From assembly GCF_000344615.1 (NCBI RefSeq), contig NZ_KB467824.1, positions 4,541,482 through 4,605,481 on the forward strand: DNA of 64,000 nucleotides. Reading direction: 5' to 3'. Made by a program: the position numbers and the translations under genes. The stretch comes from Janthinobacterium sp. CG3. GTDB lineage: Bacteria; Pseudomonadota; Gammaproteobacteria; Burkholderiales; Burkholderiaceae_D. Positions 30,601 through 40,283 of the stretch are shown here, piece after piece. Below the pieces are notes generated by a model. That model was not told the origin of the DNA. It saw only the letters and a list, made by a program, of their open reading frames with translations, and searched no databases. How positions within the stretch are numbered: position 1 is the stretch's first letter; every line of letters starts with the position of its first letter.

Positions 30601-30972
30601 GTGGACAACTGCATTTTCTGTAAAATCGCCGCCAAACAAATTCCCGCCAGCGTGGTCTACGAAGACGACGACCTGCTGGCCTTCAAGGACATCAACCCGG
30701 CCGCGCCGGTGCACCTGCTGGTGATTCCGAAGCGCCACGTGGCGACCCTGTCCGAGTGCGACGACAGCCACACGCTGGTGCTGGGTAAAATGCTCAGCCT
30801 GGCACCGAAACTGGCGCTGGAATTCGGCTGCGCCGTCTCGTACGACGCCGACGGTACGCCGAACGGCGGATACAAGACCCTCATTAATAGCGGTCCCGAC
30901 GGCGGCCAGGAGGTGTACCATCTGCACCTGCATCTGTACGGCGGCCCGCGGCCGTGGCGCGGCCAGCACTGA
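30601..30972 (+). CDS. HIT-family nucleotide hydrolase (HinT-like)
   Basis: A 123-residue histidine-triad protein. The N-terminal CIFCKIAAKQIPASVVYEDD and the triad HLHLHLYGG near the C-terminus are seen. HinT-type enzymes hydrolyse AMP-linked phosphoramidates. The GTG at 30601 gives the conserved start (MDNCIFCK). It is 12 bases after hisE and precedes tatA, a gene order common in betaproteobacteria. Confidence 0.92.
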   Translation: MDNCIFCKIAAKQIPASVVYEDDDLLAFKDINPAAPVHLLVIPKRHVATLSECDDSHTLVLGKMLSLAPKLALEFGCAVSYDADGTPNGGYKTLINSGPDGGQEVYHLHLHLYGGPRPWRGQH

Positions 30973-31114
30973 GTCCGGCGTCGCGGCGGGCGCCGGGCTT
31001 GACGCGAGCGCCGCGGCCCCCAGTGTGACAGGCACATGACATGCGCGCATCGCTTATACTGTGCGCTGGTGGTTCGACGATTTCGGGCGCATACCGTCCG
31101 GCAAGGAGAAGAGA

Positions 31115-31345
31115 ATGGGTTCATTGAGTATTTGGCACTGGCTGATCGTGCTGGTGGTGGTGATGCTGGTGTTCGGCACCAAGAAGATTGGCAATATGGG
31201 CGGCGACATCGGCAAGGCCGTCAAGGGCTTCAAGGACGGCATCAAGGGCGAGGACGAGAAGCCGGCGCAAAGCGCCGCGCCGTCCCAGGTCGCCGCCGAG
31301 AAAAGCACGATAGACGTCGACGCGAAAGAGAAAAGCAAGCTCTGA
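31115..31345 (+). CDS. tatA: Sec-independent translocase subunit TatA
   Basis: A 76-residue protein with one N-terminal membrane helix ([20 protein letters not shown]), an FG hinge and an amphipathic helix ([15 protein letters not shown]), then a charged tail. TatA oligomers form the pore for folded proteins with twin-arginine signals. AAGGAGA precedes the ATG. A plausible -10 box TATACT lies at 31055-31060, so tatABC may have its own promoter. Confidence 0.95.
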   Translation: MGSLSIWHWLIVLVVVMLVFGTKKIGNMGGDIGKAVKGFKDGIKGEDEKPAQSAAPSQVAAEKSTIDVDAKEKSKL

Positions 31346-31398
31346 GCACCGGTACGGGGCGGCTTGTGCGTCCCGCCGGTATTGGACTTTGATACCCT

Positions 31399-31878
31399 AT
31401 GATCGATCTCGGTCTCTCCAAACTCGCCATCATCGGCGTCGTCGCGCTGATCGTCATCGGTCCCGAAAAGCTGCCCAAGGTGGCGCGCATGGCGGGCTCG
31501 CTGTACGGCCGCGCCCAGCGCTACCTGAACAGCGTCAAGGCCGAGGTCAGCCGCGAGATTGAACTCGACGAGCTGAAGAGCCTGCAGAAGGAAGTGCGGG
31601 ACGCGGCCCATTCGATCAAGGACGACGTCGAAAACTCGATATCGCACAAGCTGTCCGACGTCGAGCACGCGTGGCGCGACGACGTGCCGCTGCCGGTCGC
31701 CAGCACCGACGACCTGGCGCGCAAGGCGCGCGAGTTCCGCCGCAAGAAACTGCTGCGCAGCTCGGCCGTGCCGGCCTGGTACAAGCAACGCAACGGCGGC
31801 AAGATGCACGTGCTGTCGGGCGCGGCGCGGGTCGCCAAGTTCCGCCCCGGCGGAAAATCCCAGGGATCGTTTTACTAA
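31399..31878 (+). CDS. tatB: Sec-independent translocase subunit TatB
   Basis: A 159-residue protein with an N-terminal membrane helix (LSKLAIIGVVALIVIGPEKLP), where the GPEKLP hinge is diagnostic, followed by an amphipathic helix and a long helical tail with charged residues. TatB and TatC form the receptor for twin-arginine signal peptides. Its stop is directly followed by the tatC ATG. Confidence 0.95.
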   Translation: MIDLGLSKLAIIGVVALIVIGPEKLPKVARMAGSLYGRAQRYLNSVKAEVSREIELDELKSLQKEVRDAAHSIKDDVENSISHKLSDVEHAWRDDVPLPVASTDDLARKAREFRRKKLLRSSAVPAWYKQRNGGKMHVLSGAARVAKFRPGGKSQGSFY

Positions 31879-32634
31879 ATGACAAGCAAACCCGCGGTTG
31901 AAGAGACCTTTGTATCCCACCTGATCGAATTGCGCGACCGTCTGGTCAAGGCCTCGATCGGCATCGCGCTGGTGTGCGCCGTGCTGATGTACTGGCCCGG
32001 CCCGCGGCAGATCTACGACTTCATCGCCGCGCCGATGATCGCCTCGCTGCCGGCCGGCTCGAAGCTGATCGCCACCGGCATCGTCTCGCCGTTCCTGGTG
32101 CCGATGAAGGTGACGCTGATGATTTCCCTGATCGTCGCGCTGCCGTGGGTGCTGTACCAGTTGTGGGCCTTCATCGCGCCGGGCTTGTACGCCCACGAAA
32201 AGCGCCTGATCGCGCCGCTGGTGATCTCGTCGTCGCTGCTGTTCCTGGCGGGCGTGGCGTTCTGCTATTTCCTGGTGTTCGGCCGGGTCTTCAAATTCAT
32301 CAGCGAATTTTCGCCGACCTCGATCGCGGTCACGCCCGACATTGAAAACTACCTGGACTTCGTCATGTCGATGTGCCTGGCCTTCGGCGCCACCTTCGAG
32401 GTGCCGGTGGTGGTGGTGGTCCTGGTGCGCATGGGCCTGGTCAGCGTGGCCAAGCTCAAGGAAGTGCGGCCCTACGTCATCGTCGGCGCCTTCGTCATCG
32501 CCGCCATCGTCACGCCGCCGGACATCGTCAGCCAATTTTCGCTGGCCATCCCGATGTGCCTGCTGTTCGAACTAGGCCTGCTGGTGGCGCCGGTCTTCGT
32601 CAGAGCCACCCAGGCGCCCGAAGAACTGAGCTGA
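31879..32634 (+). CDS. tatC: Sec-independent translocase subunit TatC
   Basis: A 251-residue inner-membrane protein with six hydrophobic segments. The N-terminal FVSHLIELRDRLVKA block (signal-peptide binding) and FSPTSIAVTPDIENYLDFV are characteristic. It completes the Tat translocon with TatA and TatB. Translation starts immediately after the tatB TAA, indicating coupling. Confidence 0.97.
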   Translation: MTSKPAVEETFVSHLIELRDRLVKASIGIALVCAVLMYWPGPRQIYDFIAAPMIASLPAGSKLIATGIVSPFLVPMKVTLMISLIVALPWVLYQLWAFIAPGLYAHEKRLIAPLVISSSLLFLAGVAFCYFLVFGRVFKFISEFSPTSIAVTPDIENYLDFVMSMCLAFGATFEVPVVVVVLVRMGLVSVAKLKEVRPYVIVGAFVIAAIVTPPDIVSQFSLAIPMCLLFELGLLVAPVFVRATQAPEELS

Positions 32635-32689
32635 ACCGCCGGGCGTCGCGGCCTTGCCCGTGGTTTGCTGGAGCATCGCGGCGCCCCGG

Positions 32690-32713
32690 CGGCCCCCGCA
32701 TCCGACCTACGAC
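32690..32713. repeat. Half copy of a REP-like repeat
   Basis: CATCCGACCTACGAC at 32699-32713 is the inverse of the GTAGGTCGGxT block found at 33323, 46657 and 50484. It lies between the convergent tatC and yiaA-like genes. Confidence 0.45.
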
Positions 32714-32730
32714 GCGCCAACTTAACGCCC

Positions 32731-33168
32731 TTACGCCACGTCGTCCTTGATACCGTCGCGGTTCTCGCTCGGCTCGCTGCCGGCGATGTCGCGCACGTTC
32801 TTTTGCACCGCCACCGCCGCAAACAGGCTCAGCGTGAATGACATCGCGAAGAAACCTTTTTCGCTCAAGGCCAAGGTGGCGTTGCCCAGGCCGACACCCA
32901 GCAGCAGCAGCGACAACAGCAGCGAGATCCAGCACAGGCCGAAATAGATACCGGTGACATGGATGCCTTCGAGGCGGTCGCGCACCGATTTCTGCAGCGA
33001 GACCGCCGAGAACAGGCCGTACATCAAAATCGTGAAGTAATAGCCCTGCTCGTTGAGCGGCATCGCGCTGTTCCATAAGCCGGTCAGATAGGTCAGCGCG
33101 CCGATCAGCAGCGCTATCCAGGATGCGCCGACAAAGGCGGCGGTCGGACGTTGAAATTGCGGTTTCAT
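32731..33168 (-). CDS. YiaA/YiaB-type inner-membrane protein
   Basis: A 145-residue membrane protein built from two copies of the YiaA/B two-helix module. Each copy has two hydrophobic segments (for example AAFVGASWIALLIGALTYLTGLW, then a second set from FGLCWISLLLSLLLLG), with GYYFT/GFFAM and SLQKSVRD/AVQKNVRD at equivalent places. Function is unknown in the family. I chose the start at 33168 (MKPQFQRPTAAF), since upstream in-frame sequence is not conserved in character. It is convergent with tatC. Confidence 0.8.
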   Translation of the reverse strand: MKPQFQRPTAAFVGASWIALLIGALTYLTGLWNSAMPLNEQGYYFTILMYGLFSAVSLQKSVRDRLEGIHVTGIYFGLCWISLLLSLLLLGVGLGNATLALSEKGFFAMSFTLSLFAAVAVQKNVRDIAGSEPSENRDGIKDDVA

Positions 33169-33322
33169 GGTTCTCCAGTGTAAGGAATGGCACCCGCGGG
33201 GCGGGTGCAGGACCGAATTGCGGTGCCATTGGGCATTATTGCACATTGTATAAGCCCGCCCGGAAATGGCGCTGTGGTGCGGCCCCCGGCCTTGCGCGGC
33301 CGCAAACGATGCAGCGCATTGC

Positions 33323-33442
33323 GTAGGTCGGGTCAGCCCGCGAGGGCGTAACCCGACAACGTTGGCCCGGCGCGGCGCGTTGCGCGCCGGCCAACATGGT
33401 CGGATCACGCGTCCGCCTCGGCGGCCCTCGCGTCCGACCTAC
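33323..33442. repeat. REP-like inverted repeat pair
   Basis: GTAGGTCGGGTCAGCC ... GTAACCCGACAACGTTGGC (33323-33366) is followed by GCGCCGGCCAAC, then ATGGTCGGATCACGC and ends with CCGACCTAC (33434-33442). Outer arms GTAGGTCGG and CCGACCTAC are perfect complements. It fills most of the gap between two minus-strand genes. Related single copies are at 46657-46699 and 50484-50516. Confidence 0.6.
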
Positions 33443-33452
33443 GACACCTTAA

Positions 33453-35360
33453 CTATTGCATCAAGTCTTTGATGACGCGCACCGGCGCGCTGCCGTAGCT
33501 GAGGAATTGCTCGTGGAAGTCCTTCAGCACGAATTTGCCGCCCAGCGCCTGCTTGCGCTGTTCGCGCAATTCCATGATTTCGCTGTAGCCGCTGAAGTAG
33601 CTGGTCAGTTGCACCGAGGTCAGTTGCACGCGGCGCCATTTTTCCGCCGCCTCGCGCGGCGTCTGGAACGCCTGCCGGGTCAGCAGGTCGAGCGCTTCCT
33701 CCCGGCGCATGCCGAGCACGTGCACGCTGTAGTCGAGGATGGTGTTGGTGACGCTGCGCAGGTTCCACTTCGAATACATCAGCCACATTTCCGGCGCGTT
33801 GTCGCCGTAGCCCGATTCCAGCATCATCCGTTCGCCGTAGACGGCCCAGCCTTCGATCATGGCGCCGTTGCCAAAGATCGATTTGACGATAGACGGCGAC
33901 TTGTTGGCGTACACCAGTTGCGTGTAGTGGCCGGGAATGGCTTCGTGGATGTTGAGGATTTGCAAAATCCAGTGGTTGTATTCGCGCAGATTGCTTTCCG
34001 CCTGCTCCGGCGTTTCGCTGTCGAGCGGGGTGACGTTGTAGTAGGTCTTGTCCTGCGGCCGGTACGGGCCGGGCGCCTCGATGCTGGCGCCGGCCACGCC
34101 GCGCTGGTACAGCGGCGTTTCGCGCACCACCAGCGGTTTTTTCGGGTCCATCGTCAGCAGGTTGTTTTTGCTGACCCAGTCCTGCAGCAGCGGGATCTGG
34201 CGGCGGATTTCGGGGAAGAAATCGGCGCGCGCCACGTGCTGGTTCGACAACTTGTCGATTACCAGGCCGATTTTGCTGGTGCGGTCGGCCGGCTTGGCCG
34301 CCTCGCCCATGGTCTTGCTCCACAGCTCGTCGGACAGCTTGTCCATATTGACCAGCAGTTGCTCGCGCGCTGCCAGGGCCTTGAAGTAGGTTTGCTCGGC
34401 GCTGCTGGCGGACTGGATGTCGTAGCCGAATTTTTGCTCGTACAAGTCGCGCCCGAGGCGGAACGAGCGCCCGCCGTTCGGCGCCAGCGTCTTGTCGAGT
34501 TCGCCCAACCAGGCCGTGTAGCCGCTCACCGCGGCGCGGGCGGCGCCGACGCGTTGGCTGTAGAGCTGCTTCTCGGCCGGCGTCAGGATCGAGGCCAGCG
34601 CCGCGCGCTCGACGTCGGCCAGCACGGTCAGCACGCCGGCGCTTTGGGCGATTGCCAGCTGGGTATGCTCGCGGGTCGGGTTGGCGATGCTCTCGCGCGC
34701 CGCCGCGTAATATTGCGGCACGCCGGCGATGCGCTTGAGCAGGGTGCGCAGACGCTGCGGCTGGGCCGCGTATTCGGTGTTGAGGATGAAGTCGAGCGCG
34801 CCGGCGACGTTGTAATAGGCCGGGTTCCATTCGTATTCGCGCAAGGTGGTCAGATACCAGCGGTCCGAGTTCAGCTTGTTGTTGAGCAGGGCCAGGTCGG
34901 TGCGCTGCTTGTCGGACAACTGGCGCGCGTCGATCTTGGCGAAGCGGGTTTGCCAGTCGGCGATGAAGGCCAGTTGTTTGGCGCGGCCGGCCTGGTCGGG
35001 AATGCTCAGTTGGGCGGCGTTGTCGTACTTGCCGGCGGCGATCGCGCTTTCCGGGTCGATGCGCCACAGCGCCGTCAGGAATTGGCCGCTCAGGGTGTCG
35101 AGCGCGCGGTCCTGGCGCCGTTCGGTGCTGGCCGCCACCGGCGCCGCCACCGCGGCAACGGCGGCGGCCGCCGGCGCCGCCTTGGCGAGCTTCGACGGCT
35201 GGCTAACCTTGGACGGCTTGGCGCCCTTGGACGCGGCTTTCTTCGGCGCCGCGCTGGAGGACGTGGCCTTGGCGTGTTTCTGCGTTTTTTGGACGGCGCC
35301 GGCCGGGGTCAGCGCAAACGCCATCAGCATGGCGGCCAGCGCGATTTTGGTTTTGATCAT
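33453..35360 (-). CDS. DUF885-family metallopeptidase, secreted
   Basis: A 635-residue protein with a signal peptide (MIKTKIALAAMLMAFALTPAGA) and an A/K/P-rich linker of ~70 residues. The DUF885 domain follows, with the metal-binding block HEAIPGHYTQLVYANK and GWAVYGERMML further on. DUF885 proteins are predicted zinc carboxypeptidases related to M3/M32-like folds; the exact substrate is unknown. I chose the start at 35360, eight codons inside the longest frame, because it begins the signal peptide directly. Confidence 0.8.
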   Translation of the reverse strand: MIKTKIALAAMLMAFALTPAGAVQKTQKHAKATSSSAAPKKAASKGAKPSKVSQPSKLAKAAPAAAAVAAVAAPVAASTERRQDRALDTLSGQFLTALWRIDPESAIAAGKYDNAAQLSIPDQAGRAKQLAFIADWQTRFAKIDARQLSDKQRTDLALLNNKLNSDRWYLTTLREYEWNPAYYNVAGALDFILNTEYAAQPQRLRTLLKRIAGVPQYYAAARESIANPTREHTQLAIAQSAGVLTVLADVERAALASILTPAEKQLYSQRVGAARAAVSGYTAWLGELDKTLAPNGGRSFRLGRDLYEQKFGYDIQSASSAEQTYFKALAAREQLLVNMDKLSDELWSKTMGEAAKPADRTSKIGLVIDKLSNQHVARADFFPEIRRQIPLLQDWVSKNNLLTMDPKKPLVVRETPLYQRGVAGASIEAPGPYRPQDKTYYNVTPLDSETPEQAESNLREYNHWILQILNIHEAIPGHYTQLVYANKSPSIVKSIFGNGAMIEGWAVYGERMMLESGYGDNAPEMWLMYSKWNLRSVTNTILDYSVHVLGMRREEALDLLTRQAFQTPREAAEKWRRVQLTSVQLTSYFSGYSEIMELREQRKQALGGKFVLKDFHEQFLSYGSAPVRVIKDLMQ

Positions 35361-35496
35361 CGTAGTCTCTTGAATATTTAGCAAGCTGGGCGACGAGGTG
35401 GCCTGTCCGAACGCAGCGCCCCTCGACGAGGCCGCCAGATTATCATCAATCGGCGTTGTTGCATCGCGCTGTTACACGCGCCTTACCAGCCGGCCC

Positions 35497-35982
35497 TCAG
35501 GCGATGGCGCCGCGGCGTATCAGTTCCTGGTGGTGGCCGTTCAGGGTGGCGACGGCGTCCTTGCCGCGGGCCATGCCGGTGAGGACGATTTCGCTGGACT
35601 TGGTGAAGCGGTGGCCGATGCGGATGGTGTAGGACTTGCACAGCCAGCTGAGGAAGTTCGGCACGTAGCTGGCTTCGTCCATGTCGCGCCATTTGACGCC
35701 GGCGACGCCCTTGCTCCAAGGCAGGATGCCCGAGCTGAGCCAAACGCCGACGTCGTCGTAGTAGAGCTGGTAGCTGCGGATCAGCAGCACGCGGTAGCCG
35801 ACCAGCAGCGCCGACGCGGCCAGCACGCCGGCCGCCGCCATCTGGTTGAAGTTGAACGCCAGCGGCAGCAGGCCGAAGAACAGCAGCAGCGCGACGACAA
35901 AGATGCCGATGTAGGCGGTCCAGGACTTGCCGCACAGTAGAGTGGCCGAGTGGCCGATGGTGGATTCGTTGCTGTCTTCCAT
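35497..35982 (-). CDS. Small membrane protein with two hydrophobic segments, unknown function
   Basis: A 161-residue protein. Two hydrophobic segments (about 20-40 and 43-65) are followed by a ~90-residue domain (QLYYDDVGVWLSSGILPWSKGVAGVKWRDMDEASY) that reads like a bacterial PH-like (bPH/YdbT-type) domain. I did not find a named family with certainty. It lies 83 bases after the SNF2 helicase gene on the same strand. The start is at 35982 (MEDSNESTIGHSATL). Confidence 0.65.
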   Translation of the reverse strand: MEDSNESTIGHSATLLCGKSWTAYIGIFVVALLLFFGLLPLAFNFNQMAAAGVLAASALLVGYRVLLIRSYQLYYDDVGVWLSSGILPWSKGVAGVKWRDMDEASYVPNFLSWLCKSYTIRIGHRFTKSSEIVLTGMARGKDAVATLNGHHQELIRRGAIA

Positions 35983-36065
35983 AAGTTTCCTTGTCTGGTG
36001 GTGCGCGGATAATGCCACGGATCGCCGCGCCGGCCCAACACAGCCGCGGCCGGCCGGTGCGCGGG

Positions 36066-39000
36066 CTATTGCCGCAAGCCTTCTTGTAGCATGCCCAGCA
36101 TGTCGCCGGCCGACATGCGCGCAACCGCGTCGCTGCCCTCGAGCAGGCTGTCGGCCAGGTCGCGCTTGTGCTTGTGCAGGTTGACGATGCTTTCCTCGAT
36201 GGTGTGTTTGGCCACCAGCCGGTAAATCGTCACCGGGCGCAACTGGCCCATGCGGTGGGCCCGGTCCGAGGCCTGGTCCTCGACCGCCGGGTTCCACCAC
36301 GGGTCCATATGGATCACGTAGTCGGCCGCGGTCAGGTTGATGCCCATGCCGCCGGCCTTCAGGCTGATCAGGAAGACGTCGCCGTCGCCCGCCTGGAAGG
36401 CGTCGACCCGCACCTTGCGCTCCAGCATAGGGGTCGAACCGTCCAGGTACTGGTAGCGCACGCCGTGCTGGTCGAGGTGTTGGCGGATCAGGCTCAGGTG
36501 GTCGACGAACTGGCTGAACACCAGCACCTTGTGGCGGTTTTCCAGCAGCCCCGAAAGCAGTTGCGCGAACGCCGCCAGCTTGCTGCTGGCCAGCCCGAGT
36601 TCCGGCGCCACCAGGTGCGGGTTGCAGCAGGCGCGCCGCAGTTTCATGATTTCGGCCAGGATTTGGATCGCCTTTTTCGCCGCCGGCTCCTCGACCATCG
36701 CCAGCTTTTCCAGCGCGGCGCGGCGCAGCGATTCGTACAGCGCCGTTTCCTGCGCCGACAATTCGACCTGCATCACAATCTCGGTGCGCGGCGGCAGCTC
36801 CGACAGCACCTGCGACTTGGTGCGGCGCAGGATGAAAGGTTGGATCAGGCGGCGCAGGCGCAGCCGGGCGCCGGGCTCGGCGGCCCGCTCGATCGGGCCG
36901 GCGAAGCGCAGGTTGAACTGGTCGAGGGTGCCGAGCAGGCCGGGATTGATGAAGCGGAACAAATTCCACAGCTCGCCCAGGTGGTTTTCCAGCGGCGTGC
37001 CGGTGGCCACCATGCGGAAGTCCGCTTGCAGCGCCATCACCGCCTGGGAGCGTTTGGTGGCGCCGTTCTTGATCGCCTGCGCCTCGTCGAGCACGACGGT
37101 GTGCCATTGAACGTCGGCGAACAGCTGCGCCTCCTGTTGCAGCAGGCCGTAGCTGGTCACCACCAGGTCGAAGGCGCCGGCGCCGCTCAGGGTTTCCTTG
37201 CGGTCGCCGGCGCCGAACAGTACCAGGTTCAGGGTCGGGGCGAAGCGCGCCGCCTCGCTGAGCCAGTTCATGCACACCGAGGTCGGCGCCACCACTAAGG
37301 TCGGGCCGTGCGGCGCGCGCGCCAGGATCAGCGCCAGCGCCTGCAGCGTCTTGCCCAGGCCCATGTCGTCGGCCAGGCAGGCGCCCACGCCCCAGTTGGC
37401 CAGCCGCGCCAGCCATTCGAAGCCGGCCAACTGGTAGTCGCGCAGCTCGGCTTGCAGCGTGCTCGGCAGTTGCGGCACGTAGCCGGCCTGGTCGCACAGC
37501 CGCGCCATGTGCTCCTTCCACAGCTTGTCGGCCTTGACGCCGCCGGCGTCGTTGGCCAGCTCCTCCAGCGCGAACGAGGCCAGCGGATGCACGCGCACGC
37601 CGTCGCCGTGCGCCTGGCCGTAGGCGGCCAGCTCGGACAGGCGCCGGTGCAGCTCGTCGCTGAGGGCGAGGAACTGGTTTTCGCCCAGCGCGACGAAGCG
37701 GCTTTTGCCGTTTTGTATCAATTCGAGCAGGGCGCGCAGGTCCAGCACCTTGCCCTCGTCGATCTGCAACTCGCCGCTGGCGGCGAACCAGTCCTTCTCG
37801 CCCTTGATCGCCAGGCGCAGTTGCTGGCTCTCGACGCGCTTGCTGACGCGGAACGATTCGCCCTCCGGCCACGCCAGCACCAGCGTTTCCGGGTCCAGCT
37901 CCTGCAGCTCGACCAGCAGTTGCAGGCACGTGGCGGGCTGGCCCAGCAGCCATTCGCCGTGCTCCTCGTCGGCCGCCTCCAGCGCGCGGCACTTGTCGAC
38001 CAGCTGGCGCCGCGCCTCGCGCTCGCCGTCCAGCTCGCGGCGCGCCTGCACCGGCCGGCCGGCGACGTCGGCGAAGACGCTCTCGGCGCCGCTGCCGGGC
38101 GCGTAGTAGGCGCCGCCGTCGCTGAGCGGGCGCACCAGGATTTGCATTTTCAGACCCTGCTGGTAGGGTAGCAGATGCACGTGCAGGCGGGCGTCGGCGG
38201 CGATTTGCTCGACGTTGTCGGCGCCGCCGACGATGTCGGACTGCACCGTGACCAGCGAGGAAAGCGCGCCGATCGCCTGCAACACCTGCTGTTCGGCGTG
38301 CAGCGGCACGGCCAGGCCGGCGCCGACGATGGCGCCGATGCGCCGGTGCTCGTCGAGGATGTGGATGACGCGCAGGCGGGTCGGGGTTTCCTTGGTGACG
38401 ACGATGCCGGCGCCGTGCTCGGGCAGCGGCGGCTGCAGCGTGATCCACAGCTCGCCGCCGTTGGCCTTGATCAGCAGTTCCGGCGCGCCGGCCAGCAAGT
38501 CCAGGCGGGTCTCGGGCGCGTCCAGGCGGAACACCAGCGGGTGGCCGACCAGCGCCACCAGCGCCTTTTCGCGCTCGACTTCATAGCGCGGCGACGACGA
38601 GTAGTATTGCGCGAACGGGCCGATCGTGGCGGCCACGCGCACGTCCTGCGGCGCCAGGAAGTCGATCGTCGCGGCCTCCTCGTACAGGCGTTTCAAGCCC
38701 ATCGCGCGGCCCTTGCTCCAGGCGCCGCGGGCGTCGCGCTTCTGCTCGCGCGGCTCGATCTCGGAGACGCCGTCGCGCTCGTTGAAACCGATCAGCCAGA
38801 CCAGCCGCGAACTCTTGCCGTCGACCTGGGCCGGCGCGCCGGCGCCGCCCTGCGGCTGCAGGTTGATCAGCGCGCTGAGCTGGCGCTGCCAGGCTTCCTG
38901 CCGCTCGAACCACGGCGCCAGGTCGACGAAGCCGTGGCGCTTGCGCAGCATCGCCGCATAGTCGTCCAGCTCGGCGTCGCCCATCCGGCCCAACAGACCG

Positions 39001-40235
39001 GCGGCCTGCGCGGCGATGAAATAGAAGCCGCCGGCGTTGGCCTGGCGCACCAGTTGCTGCAACTGCGGCTTGCGTTCTTCCAGTTGCGGCAGCGCCAGCC
39101 AGTAGTACAGCAGGGCCTGGAACATTTGCGCCTGCAACTGGGTTTCCCAGTTGCGCGAGGGGAGCGCGTCGGCTTGCAAGGTGCCGGCGCGGATCTGCCG
39201 CAGCATGCTGAGTTGCTGGTAGACGGTGCTGTCGTGGTTGTGCTGGGCGCGCAGGGCCAGGTCGAGGTAGGTTTCGGCTTGCTTCAGCAACTTCGGGTCG
39301 TTGCTGCGAAGCAGGGCCAGCACGTATAAATGGCCGCCCATGCCGGGGAAGCATAGTTTGCGCTTGCCGCTTTCGCGCCGCAGCAGCTTGAGCGCCGCGT
39401 CGTAGCCGGCCAGCGCGCCGTCCTGGTCGCCGCGCAATTGCGCGGCGGCGCAGCGCAGGAACTGCGCCAGGGCGCCCTGGGCGCTGCGCAGCAGGGCGTC
39501 GGCCTGTTCGAGTGCGCCGCAGACGATGGCGTGCTCGGCCAACGCCATGCACAGCGCCGCCGCCGGCGGCTCGCCGGCTTCCAGCTGGCGTTGCAGGTGC
39601 TGGACGCAGAACAGCGCCAGCGTCGGCGCCGTCTCCGGCTCGCGCTGGCTGTGGTTGACCAGGATGGCCAATATCTCGTCCTGCAACTGGGGATGGATGC
39701 GCGCCATCATCTCCGGCTCGAACGGCCGGGCGCAGATATCGATCAGCGGATGCAACTGGCCGGCCTCGTAGCAGGCCAGGCAGGCGTTGAGGATAGGCGC
39801 CACCTGTTGCGGGGCGTCGCCGCGCAGCAGGGCGATGCGCAGGCGCGCCACGCCCTGGCGGTAGCTGCGCAGCTCGACGAAATGGTCCCAGCTGCGGCGC
39901 ACCGGGCTGATGGTTTCGACGGCGTCGCACAGGTCGCGCAAGCGGCAGGCTTCGATCGCCGCGCGGATGGCCGGCCAGCGCAGCGTCGAGTCGATGCTGA
40001 AGCCGCGCCCCACCGCCTCGCTGAGCATCGCCAGGCGCACCAGCCGCTGCAGCGCCACCAGCACCACGGCCAGGCGGAAGTGGGTGCCGTCGGGTTCGTT
40101 AATGTTGGCGCGCTGCAGGTGCTCGCACAGCGCGTGCTTGCCGATCGGTTCGCCGACGATGGCCAACAGCGCCATGATCATTTTTTCGTGTTCGTCGAGG
40201 GCGTTAAATTCGGTAAGCAGTTGCTGGTCGATCAT
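36066..40235 (-). CDS. Large SNF2-family DEAD/DEAH helicase
   Basis: A 1389-residue protein. The C-terminal ~470 residues are a SNF2 ATPase: Q-like LRDYQLAGFEWLARLANW, motif I ADDMGLGKTLQ, motif II VVLDEAQAIKN, GTPLENHLGELW, then helicase C-terminal motifs (VLVFSQFVDHL, KAGGMGINLTAADYVIHMDPWWNPAVEDQASDRAHRMGQ region). The first ~900 residues show helical, TPR-like and mixed segments with no zinc-binding SWIM motif that I could see. Bacterial SNF2 proteins of this size are usually linked to transcription recycling or DNA remodelling; the specific role is unknown. It precedes the small membrane protein gene. Confidence 0.85.
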   Translation of the reverse strand: MIDQQLLTEFNALDEHEKMIMALLAIVGEPIGKHALCEHLQRANINEPDGTHFRLAVVLVALQRLVRLAMLSEAVGRGFSIDSTLRWPAIRAAIEACRLRDLCDAVETISPVRRSWDHFVELRSYRQGVARLRIALLRGDAPQQVAPILNACLACYEAGQLHPLIDICARPFEPEMMARIHPQLQDEILAILVNHSQREPETAPTLALFCVQHLQRQLEAGEPPAAALCMALAEHAIVCGALEQADALLRSAQGALAQFLRCAAAQLRGDQDGALAGYDAALKLLRRESGKRKLCFPGMGGHLYVLALLRSNDPKLLKQAETYLDLALRAQHNHDSTVYQQLSMLRQIRAGTLQADALPSRNWETQLQAQMFQALLYYWLALPQLEERKPQLQQLVRQANAGGFYFIAAQAAGLLGRMGDAELDDYAAMLRKRHGFVDLAPWFERQEAWQRQLSALINLQPQGGAGAPAQVDGKSSRLVWLIGFNERDGVSEIEPREQKRDARGAWSKGRAMGLKRLYEEAATIDFLAPQDVRVAATIGPFAQYYSSSPRYEVEREKALVALVGHPLVFRLDAPETRLDLLAGAPELLIKANGGELWITLQPPLPEHGAGIVVTKETPTRLRVIHILDEHRRIGAIVGAGLAVPLHAEQQVLQAIGALSSLVTVQSDIVGGADNVEQIAADARLHVHLLPYQQGLKMQILVRPLSDGGAYYAPGSGAESVFADVAGRPVQARRELDGEREARRQLVDKCRALEAADEEHGEWLLGQPATCLQLLVELQELDPETLVLAWPEGESFRVSKRVESQQLRLAIKGEKDWFAASGELQIDEGKVLDLRALLELIQNGKSRFVALGENQFLALSDELHRRLSELAAYGQAHGDGVRVHPLASFALEELANDAGGVKADKLWKEHMARLCDQAGYVPQLPSTLQAELRDYQLAGFEWLARLANWGVGACLADDMGLGKTLQALALILARAPHGPTLVVAPTSVCMNWLSEAARFAPTLNLVLFGAGDRKETLSGAGAFDLVVTSYGLLQQEAQLFADVQWHTVVLDEAQAIKNGATKRSQAVMALQADFRMVATGTPLENHLGELWNLFRFINPGLLGTLDQFNLRFAGPIERAAEPGARLRLRRLIQPFILRRTKSQVLSELPPRTEIVMQVELSAQETALYESLRRAALEKLAMVEEPAAKKAIQILAEIMKLRRACCNPHLVAPELGLASSKLAAFAQLLSGLLENRHKVLVFSQFVDHLSLIRQHLDQHGVRYQYLDGSTPMLERKVRVDAFQAGDGDVFLISLKAGGMGINLTAADYVIHMDPWWNPAVEDQASDRAHRMGQLRPVTIYRLVAKHTIEESIVNLHKHKRDLADSLLEGSDAVARMSAGDMLGMLQEGLRQ

Positions 40236-40283
40236 GCAGGTTCCATCTGTTGTGCTTCAATGTGGTCGCGTCGGTATTGGGCG

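Noticed and set aside
33456..35381. Long plus-strand frame of 641 codons opposite the DUF885 gene
   Set aside because: It is antisense to a gene with a signal peptide and clear metallopeptidase motifs, and its sequence is rich in A, R, V and Q, as expected for a shadow of GC-rich coding DNA.
35983..38448. Long minus-strand frame overlapping the SNF2 helicase gene
   Set aside because: Only its 3' end (35497-35982) looks like a protein. The rest is arginine/alanine-rich translation of the helicase gene in another frame.
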